DNA of 12,075 bases from the NCBI GenBank assembly GCA_905215625.1, contig CAJMQQ010000069.1, positions 1-12,075 of the forward strand, in the 5' to 3' direction. This document shows, one piece after another, positions 7,328 to 12,075 of the stretch (its first letter is position 1; each line of letters opens with the position of its first letter). The position numbers were made by a program, and so were the translations under genes. This stretch comes from an uncultured bacterium. Its GTDB lineage: Bacteria > Bacillota > Clostridia > Lachnospirales > Lachnospiraceae. The notes below the pieces were generated by a model. That model made no database searches. It had not been told where the DNA came from and saw only the letters and a list, made by a program, of their open reading frames with translations.

Positions 7328-8539
7328 TTAATTTTCTGCCGGAATCAGGTCTGCCGGCCGGAGCTGTCCTATGGCGCCTTCTCCCACTGCTGAGCCCTCT
7401 ACATGGCATAGAGATGCATCTTCTAGTATTTTAACATTATTTTCAATAATGTGTACCCCCTTTTCACTTAAATTATTCAAAAAATTCCTGTGAATCTCCG
7501 CGCCTTTTTCTTCCATCTCCTTTTTCGTATAAGCCCTGTCATAAGAAACCGTCTCCCTGGAGGTTATAATGCCCCACCAGACCGGAAGGTAAAAATCCCC
7601 GAACAGCCTGACCTGATGCTCCTGGATAACCGTTCTCCAGGTCGTATCTGCCCTGGCCGGAGCAAGGATCCGAACGGAATAAGGGCCTATTTTAAGCATC
7701 AGTCCTTTTCTTACATTGCCGGTATCGGATAGAACGGTATGAAACACAGGAAAGGTCTTCCGGTAACGGTAACAGCTTCTGGCGGTTATGTCCGCATCTG
7801 CGCAGACCAGGTGTTCTTTGGTTGTTTCTCCATTGTCATCCGTAATTGGAACCGCCCCCCTTACCAGAATCTGTCCTTTTTTTACTTCTTCCCCTACTTG
7901 TACCTGGGGAATGCCGGACCGGACAATCATGTTTGTAATAATTCCATCGTAATCTGCTGCCAGGTCGCAGGGTGTTTCATTTTTTGGAGGAATTTCTGAT
8001 AAAACCTCATTTTCCTTTACCTGTACCAGCAGCCTGGTTCCAGAAATTCTGGCGGATACCCAGGTGATTTCCGGAAATGCAGACCGGATTGACGCTTCCA
8101 GTCCTTCACAGTCAATCCTCCCTTTCCGGATTCCGCATTCCACGCCGCTCTCTTTCAAAAAAGCGGTCAGCGTGTCCTCTGTATAATGGTAATTACCAAA
8201 AAAAGAAATCTCCCAGATAAAAAATGACAGTCCGTAAAGCAGGAAAAAAAAACAGCCAAGTCCTATCCCGTACCAGACCCGCTTCCGGTTTTTCTGCATA
8301 AAAAAAGGAAGTCCCATTTTCTCTTCCACAACCAGCCGTACCTTTGCTTTTCCGGCATAGGACCGGATTTTAAAAAAGTCCGGCAGAGTCATGGAAAATC
8401 TGCAGACTCCTTTTTGATAAGTAAAGTCCCATAGCTCAATACCTCCTGCGCTGCACAGGTTAAAAAAACGTTCCGGCGAACCGCCAGAAAGCCGTACCCG
8501 CACCACTCCCTTAAGGCTGTGAAGGATTTTTAAATACAT
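7328..8539 (-). CDS. yqfD: Sporulation protein YqfD
   Basis: 403 residues, the usual size of YqfD. A soluble N-terminal domain (1-85, with the LSGGSPERFFNLC pattern) is followed by one transmembrane helix (about 89-109). A large extracytoplasmic region then contains a POTRA-like start (FFGNYHYTEDTLTAFLKE) and conserved stretches such as RISGTRLLVQVKE and GVEVKKGQ-like IPQVQVGEEVKKGQIL. In Bacillus the family is in the mother-cell sigma-E regulon and is required for efficient sporulation by an unclear mechanism. The ATG at 8539 is 20 nt after yqfC; upstream is AAAGGATGGTG, a usable though imperfect ribosome binding site. The other upstream ATG/GTG triplets are out of frame. Followed immediately by phoH. 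Confidence 0.95.
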   Translation of the reverse strand: MYLKILHSLKGVVRVRLSGGSPERFFNLCSAGGIELWDFTYQKGVCRFSMTLPDFFKIRSYAGKAKVRLVVEEKMGLPFFMQKNRKRVWYGIGLGCFFFLLYGLSFFIWEISFFGNYHYTEDTLTAFLKESGVECGIRKGRIDCEGLEASIRSAFPEITWVSARISGTRLLVQVKENEVLSEIPPKNETPCDLAADYDGIITNMIVRSGIPQVQVGEEVKKGQILVRGAVPITDDNGETTKEHLVCADADITARSCYRYRKTFPVFHTVLSDTGNVRKGLMLKIGPYSVRILAPARADTTWRTVIQEHQVRLFGDFYLPVWWGIITSRETVSYDRAYTKKEMEEKGAEIHRNFLNNLSEKGVHIIENNVKILEDASLCHVEGSAVGEGAIGQLRPADLIPAEN

Positions 8540-8559
8540 GGCTTCACCATCCTTTATTT

Positions 8560-8841
8560 CTATTCAAATTGTACCGATTTGATCTGTCCGGTTATTTTCA
8601 TCTCTTCCTTGGTATAATATTGGATAGAAAGCCGGCTTCCCGAAACGCACAGCCTGCAGGTCTTTCCCTGAAGCTTTATCAATTCATCGGTATAAAGGAC
8701 AATGGTCCGATAATTTTCCACCAGCAGCGCCCTGCGGCCTGCAAAGGAAAGCATCATTTCTCCCATTATCACATCTTCCGGGAATTTTAAAGATGTAACC
8801 AGCAATTCCTTTGATTGTGCAAACATCTCCCACTTCCACAC
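8560..8841 (-). CDS. yqfC: YabP/YqfC-family sporulation protein
   Basis: 93 residues, the typical length of YqfC. The family core is clear: a short N-terminal helix (KFPEDVIMGE), then a repeated beta-strand region including RRALLVENYRTIVLYTDELIKL, and the ending YYTKEEMKITGQIKSVQFE. YqfC-family proteins are small proteins of the mother-cell programme; together with YqfD the gene pair is conserved in endospore formers, and the molecular role is unknown. The GTG at 8841 is supported by AAGGA 8 nt upstream; an in-frame ATG five codons later (8826) is the alternative. It is insulated from rpsU by a strong terminator, so it needs its own promoter or read-through. First gene of the long run ending near 2530. 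Confidence 0.93.
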   Translation of the reverse strand: MWKWEMFAQSKELLVTSLKFPEDVIMGEMMLSFAGRRALLVENYRTIVLYTDELIKLQGKTCRLCVSGSRLSIQYYTKEEMKITGQIKSVQFE

Positions 8842-8870
8842 CGGTTATTTCCTTTTTAATATATGCTTTT

Positions 8871-8907
8871 GGATAAAGAAAAAGTCCCAGTTATAAACTG
8901 GGACTTT
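8871..8907 (-). terminator. Strong rho-independent terminator after rpsU
   Basis: A perfect 12-bp inverted repeat (8881-8892 with 8896-8907, 3-nt loop) is followed on the minus strand by TTCTTTATCC. It begins 10 nt after the rpsU stop. On the plus strand the hairpin is followed by A residues, not T, so it acts only on minus-strand transcripts. It ends the rpsU transcript and separates it from yqfC. Confidence 0.93.
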
Positions 8908-8917
8908 AAAATAAGCA

Positions 8918-9094
8918 TTAATTATACTTACGCTTTCTTGCAGCTTCAGACTTTTTCTTACGTCTTACGCTTGGTTTCTCGTAATGCTCTCTTTTACGAA
9001 TTTCCTGCTGAATACCAGCCTTTGCGCAGTTTCTCTTGAATCTGCGTAAAGCGCTGTCTAAGCTCTCGTTATCTTTAACAATTACGTTTGACAT
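8918..9094 (-). CDS. rpsU: 30S ribosomal protein S21
   Basis: 58 residues, beginning MSNVIVKDNESLDSALRRFK and ending in the very basic tail KKKSEAARKRKYN. This is the complete bS21 family, with the NESLDxALRRFKR and KREHYEKPSVRRKKK hallmarks. S21 binds near the 3' end of 16S rRNA on the 30S platform and aids initiation. The open frame extends upstream to 9142, but those codons are leader: the ATG at 9094 matches the universal S21 N-terminus and has AGGTG 7 nt upstream, with further GGAGG repeats behind it. Strong promoter upstream, terminator downstream, so it can be monocistronic, though no terminator separates it from alaS. Confidence 0.98.
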   Translation of the reverse strand: MSNVIVKDNESLDSALRRFKRNCAKAGIQQEIRKREHYEKPSVRRKKKSEAARKRKYN

Positions 9095-9116
9095 AGCCTC
9101 ACACCTAACCTCCCTC

Positions 9117-9145
9117 CAGTTGTGTAATTGTGCGTAATACAACTG
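9117..9145 (-). promoter_or_regulatory. rpsU: Hairpin in the rpsU 5' leader
   Basis: CAGTTGT and ACAACTG form a perfect 7-bp stem with a 15-nt loop in the minus-strand transcript. It ends directly against the GGAGGGAGG purine tract, about 22 nt before the rpsU ATG. It has no following U-run, so it is not a terminator. Its place suggests control of translation initiation or mRNA stability; that role is inference, and I do not recognise it as a named leader family. Confidence 0.45.
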
Positions 9146-9170
9146 TATGGGTATTTTTCACACTGAATTG

Positions 9171-9198
9171 ATTATATCATAAATTTACCATACGTCAA
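9171..9198 (-). promoter_or_regulatory. rpsU: Sigma-A promoter of rpsU
   Basis: Minus strand: -35 TTGACG (9193-9198, 5 of 6), 16-nt AT-rich spacer, -10 TATAAT (9171-9176, perfect). The start of transcription would be near 9164, giving a leader of about 70 nt. It lies between the alaS stop (9209) and rpsU, so S21 can be made independently of alaS. Confidence 0.9.
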
Positions 9199-9208
9199 GA
9201 ACATTTTA

Positions 9209-11848
9209 TTATTTTATCTGTTCTCCGACAACTTTTGCAGCTTCTTTCAGTGCATCCTCTACTCCAGCCGGATTTTTTCCGCCTGCCTGAGCCATATTCG
9301 GACGTCCGCCGCCGCCGCCGCCAACCAGTCCGGCAATGGCTTTGATTAAGTTTCCTGCATGAGCGCCCATCTTCTGTGCTCCGTCGGTTACAGTTGCCAT
9401 TAAGTTTACTTTGCCGTCTGTTACAGATGCAATCACAATGACGCCTTCACCCAGCTTTTCTTTTAACTGGTCGCCTAAGTTTCTCAGGCCGTTCATGTCT
9501 ACGTCTGCAACCTTAACCGCTAACAGCTTCACGCCCTTAATTTCCTGAACCTGATCCATCACGTCGCCCATTGCTTCGTTGGCCAGCTTGCTCTTTAACT
9601 TCTCATTTTCAGAGTGAAGTGCCTTAATCTCTTCTAACATTGCTTCAATCTTGGCATTTAAGGAAGCTGGTGTGGTCTTGGCAGTCTTAGCTGCCTGGTG
9701 CAGTTCGTTTTCAGTTTCTTTATAGTAATTCATCAGGCCGTCTGCAGTCAGCGCTTCAATACGGCGCACACCTGCTGCAATACCTGTCTCAGATAAAATC
9801 TTAAATGCCTGGATGGAACCGGTATCGGATACGTGGGTACCGCCGCAAAGCTCTGTAGAGAAATCGCCCATCTGAACGACGCGGACTACTTCTCCGTACT
9901 TTTCTCCAAACAGCGCCATAGCGCCAGTCTTTTTTGCATCCTCTAAAGACATCTCCTGGGTTACAACCGGTAAGGAGTGCTGAATCTCTTCATTTACAAT
10001 AGCCTCGACTTTTGCAATCTCTTCTGCAGTCATGGCAGAGAAATGGGTAAAGTCAAAACGGAGACGATCCGCAGAAACCAGAGAGCCTGCCTGTTCTACA
10101 TGGGTGCCTAAAACAGTACGCAACGCCTTGTGAAGCAGGTGGGTGGCACTGTGGTTCTTTTCGGTTAAACGGCGGTTCTTTTCGCATACCTTTAAAGTAA
10201 CGGTCTCGCCGGTCTGCAGCATTCCCTTTACCATAACGCCTACATGGCCTATCTTGCCGCCCTGTAAGTGAATGGTATCTTCTACCTTAAATTCGCCGCC
10301 TGCGCTGGCAATGGTACCTACGTCGCCCTGCTGGCCGCCCATGGTGCCATAGAATGGAGTCTCTTCTACTAAAACAGTACCTCTCTGGCCGTCGGTAAGG
10401 GCTTCTACAATCTCATCCTCAGTCGTAAGCACCGTAATCTTCGAATCGTGTACCAGACGGTCATAGCCGACAAATTTTGTGGTAATGGCAGCGTCGATGG
10501 ACTGATATACGGTAACATCTGCTCCCATGTAATTTGTCGTCTTTCTTGCTTTTCTGGCTTTTTCTTTCTGTTCCTTCATAGAAACAGCAAAGCCTTCTTC
10601 GTCTACTTCCATGCCTTTTTCTTCTAAGATTTCCTTGGTTAAGTCTACCGGGAATCCATAGGTATCGTATAATTTAAACGCATCTGCGCCGGAAAGTACC
10701 TTAGTGCCTTCTGCGCTCATCTTTTCTTCCATTTCTGCTAAAATGGCAAGACCCTGGTCGATGGTTTTATTAAACTTGTCCTCTTCCTCGGAAAGGACTT
10801 TGAAAATCATAGCCTTCTTTTCTTCCAGCTCCGGATAGCCGTCTTTGGACAGATTAATGACAGTACTGCTCAAATCTGCCAGGAACTTGCCCTCAATGCC
10901 AAGCTTTCTGCCATGACGGGCAGCGCGGCGCAGAAGACGGCGGAGTACATAGCCTCTTCCCTCATTAGACGGCATAATTCCGTCAGAAATCATAAAGGTA
11001 CAGGATTTGATATGGTCGGTAACAATACGAAGGGACACATCGGTCTCGTGATCCTTCTGGTACTCTGCATGAGCCAGCTCGCATACCCGGTCTAACAGAG
11101 CCTTATTGGTATCGACGGTAAACAGGGAATCAACATCCTGAACTACAACTGCCAGACGCTCTAAGCCCATACCGGTATCAATGTTTTTCTGTGCCAAATC
11201 GCTGTAATTGCCATGGCCGTCATTATCAAACTGAGTAAATACGTTATTCCATACCTCGATATACCGGTCACATTCACAGCCAACGGTACAATCTGGCTTG
11301 CCGCAGCCGTATTTTTCGCCTCTGTCATAGTAAATCTCAGAACATGGACCGCATGGACCGGAACCGTGCTCCCAGAAGTTGTCTTCTTTTCCAAAGCGGA
11401 AAATCCGCTCTGCCGGAATGCCGATTTCCTTGTTCCAGATCTCAAATGCCTCGTCATCATCTACGTAAATAGACGGATATAACCGGTCTGGATCCAGGCC
11501 TACAACCTGGGTTAAAAATTCCCAGGACCAGGCAATTGCTTCATGCTTGAAATAATCGCCAAAGGAAAAGTTGCCCAGCATCTCAAAAAAGGTGCCGTGT
11601 CTTGCTGTTTTTCCGATATTTTCAATATCGCCGGTACGGATACACTTCTGACAGGTACATACCCTGGTTCTCGGCGGAATCTCCTGACCGGTAAAATAAG
11701 GCTTTAATGGAGCCATACCGGAGTTAATCAGCAATAAACTGTTGTCATTATGCGGAACCAGGGAGAAGCTCTTCATAGCCAGATGTCCCTTGCTCTCAAA
11801 GAACTCCAGGAACATTCTCCTTAATTCGTTTACACCATACTTCTGCAC
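9209..11848 (-). CDS. alaS: Alanyl-tRNA synthetase
   Basis: 879 residues, full-length AlaS, charging tRNA-Ala with alanine in the cytosol. The class II catalytic core has motif 2 in RTGDIENIGKTARHGTFFEM (71-90) plus LGNFSFGDYFK, and motif 3 DTGMGLERLA (224-233). The editing domain has HSATH (His566, His570) and CGGTH (668-672), which together clear mischarged Ser/Gly. A coiled segment at about 735-757 leads to the DHHA1/C-Ala domain with a GGGGGG loop (843-848). A cysteine-rich stretch (C182, C187, C191, C193, after C166 and C169) sits between motifs 2 and 3 and could bind metal. The start is GTG at 11848, supported by GGAGG 9 nt upstream and by the normal N-terminus (VNELRRMFLEFFESKGH). It is 18 nt after a mini-protein gene, so probably cotranscribed. 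Confidence 0.98.
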   Translation of the reverse strand: MQKYGVNELRRMFLEFFESKGHLAMKSFSLVPHNDNSLLLINSGMAPLKPYFTGQEIPPRTRVCTCQKCIRTGDIENIGKTARHGTFFEMLGNFSFGDYFKHEAIAWSWEFLTQVVGLDPDRLYPSIYVDDDEAFEIWNKEIGIPAERIFRFGKEDNFWEHGSGPCGPCSEIYYDRGEKYGCGKPDCTVGCECDRYIEVWNNVFTQFDNDGHGNYSDLAQKNIDTGMGLERLAVVVQDVDSLFTVDTNKALLDRVCELAHAEYQKDHETDVSLRIVTDHIKSCTFMISDGIMPSNEGRGYVLRRLLRRAARHGRKLGIEGKFLADLSSTVINLSKDGYPELEEKKAMIFKVLSEEEDKFNKTIDQGLAILAEMEEKMSAEGTKVLSGADAFKLYDTYGFPVDLTKEILEEKGMEVDEEGFAVSMKEQKEKARKARKTTNYMGADVTVYQSIDAAITTKFVGYDRLVHDSKITVLTTEDEIVEALTDGQRGTVLVEETPFYGTMGGQQGDVGTIASAGGEFKVEDTIHLQGGKIGHVGVMVKGMLQTGETVTLKVCEKNRRLTEKNHSATHLLHKALRTVLGTHVEQAGSLVSADRLRFDFTHFSAMTAEEIAKVEAIVNEEIQHSLPVVTQEMSLEDAKKTGAMALFGEKYGEVVRVVQMGDFSTELCGGTHVSDTGSIQAFKILSETGIAAGVRRIEALTADGLMNYYKETENELHQAAKTAKTTPASLNAKIEAMLEEIKALHSENEKLKSKLANEAMGDVMDQVQEIKGVKLLAVKVADVDMNGLRNLGDQLKEKLGEGVIVIASVTDGKVNLMATVTDGAQKMGAHAGNLIKAIAGLVGGGGGGRPNMAQAGGKNPAGVEDALKEAAKVVGEQIK

Positions 11849-11866
11849 GTCTTTAGTCCTCCAAAC

Positions 11867-11995
11867 TTATTGGTTCGTCTTCTGCGAATCCTTTTTATCC
11901 CTGAATTTTTTGCCCAATACAATACCTGCCCATGCGACAGCGGCAAATACGGCTGCTTTTCCTGCATATCCAATCAAACTGCTCACAAATCCCAT
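11867..11995 (-). CDS. 42-residue membrane-anchored mini-protein upstream of alaS
   Basis: A complete small gene with the ATG at 11993-11995 and TAA at 11867-11869. Its ribosome binding site is excellent: AAGGAGG 9 nt before the ATG, better than that of alaS itself. Residues 11-28 (AGKAAVFAAVAWAGIVLG) form one small-residue-rich transmembrane helix. Residues 29-42 are strongly basic and polar (KKFRDKKDSQKTNQ), predicting a cytoplasmic C-terminal tail. I do not recognise the family. It is separated from alaS by 18 nt with no terminator or promoter in between, so the two are probably one transcript. The gene call rests on the ribosome binding site, clean membrane-protein composition and operon fit; function is unknown. 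Confidence 0.8.
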   Translation of the reverse strand: MGFVSSLIGYAGKAAVFAAVAWAGIVLGKKFRDKKDSQKTNQ

Positions 11996-12075
11996 TTGCA
12001 ATAACCTCCTTGTGAAGCTGCTTATTGCAGCCTTATCCATTCTTTATATCCTATCATAGGAAAAATCATTTATCA
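11996..12075 (-). promoter_or_regulatory. Leader of the mini-protein/alaS unit, cut by the window edge
   Basis: On the minus strand TATGAT (12053-12058) is a possible -10; with a 17-nt spacer its -35 would fall just outside the window. Downstream, GCTGC / GCAGC (12017-12031, 5-nt loop) is a small hairpin just before the AAGGAGG (12005-12011). It has no U-run and is not a terminator. I see no T-box antiterminator sequence in these 80 nt. Confidence 0.3.

Noticed and set aside
9095..9142. 16-codon N-terminal extension of S21 (start at 9142)
   Set aside because: It runs through the leader hairpin and Shine-Dalgarno tract, lacks its own ribosome binding site, and the family N-terminus is MSNVIV at 9094.
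9299..9322. Run of gcc triplets resembling a microsatellite
   Set aside because: It encodes the glycine loop of the AlaS C-Ala domain, a conserved family feature.
12017..12031. Small hairpin before the mini-protein as a terminator
   Set aside because: Only 5 bp and followed by the ribosome binding site, not a U-run.
11742..12059. Plus-strand open frame of 105 codons
   Set aside because: Antisense to the alaS start and the mini-protein gene, whose strong AAGGAGG and operon fit are more convincing; low-complexity translation.
1..12075. CRISPR array, insertion sequence, prophage, tRNA or rRNA genes
   Set aside because: No regularly spaced repeats, transposase or integrase motifs, terminal inverted repeats or recognisable tRNA/rRNA sequence were seen on either strand.

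Overview
The window reads as chromosomal DNA of a spore-forming clostridial Firmicute, most likely a member of the Lachnospiraceae. The evidence is strong AGGAGG-type ribosome binding sites, an S21 ribosomal protein gene next to yqfC-yqfD-phoH-ybeY, sporulation-associated families (YqfC, YqfD, a SpoVB-type flippase, a BofC-like protein) and a clostridial-type AlaS. The genus is inference. Every supported gene lies on the minus strand, so transcription runs from high to low coordinates. I see no phage, insertion sequence, CRISPR, defence or biosynthetic cluster.

In transcription order, 12075-9209 holds a 42-residue membrane-anchored mini-protein (11867-11995) closely followed by alaS (GTG start). 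rpsU follows behind its own sigma-A promoter (9171-9198), a leader hairpin (9117-9145) and a strong terminator (8871-8907). Next is a tightly packed run: yqfC, yqfD, phoH, ybeY, a DUF3048 lipoprotein and a SpoVB/MurJ-type flippase. Its junctions are a 20-nt gap, a short gap, an ATGA overlap, TAGATG abutment and an 18-nt gap. A BofC-like gene follows a 58-nt gap that contains a sigma-G-like promoter candidate, and it ends in a terminator whose loop holds its stop codon.

The last unit starts at an extended -10 promoter near 2490. It encodes two flavoproteins coupled by an ATGA overlap: a HI0933/BaiN-family protein and a COG2509-family FAD-dependent dehydrogenase that runs off the window at position 1.

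Functionally, the first half is translation machinery (AlaS, S21, and the rRNA/RNA factors YbeY and PhoH). The middle mixes these with sporulation and envelope genes, an arrangement familiar in Firmicutes. The most interesting items are small or regulatory: the mini-protein upstream of alaS, the BofC-like gene with a forespore-type promoter candidate, the rpsU leader hairpin, and the coupled pair of uncharacterised flavoproteins. Most of the window is conserved core genome rather than a novel system.
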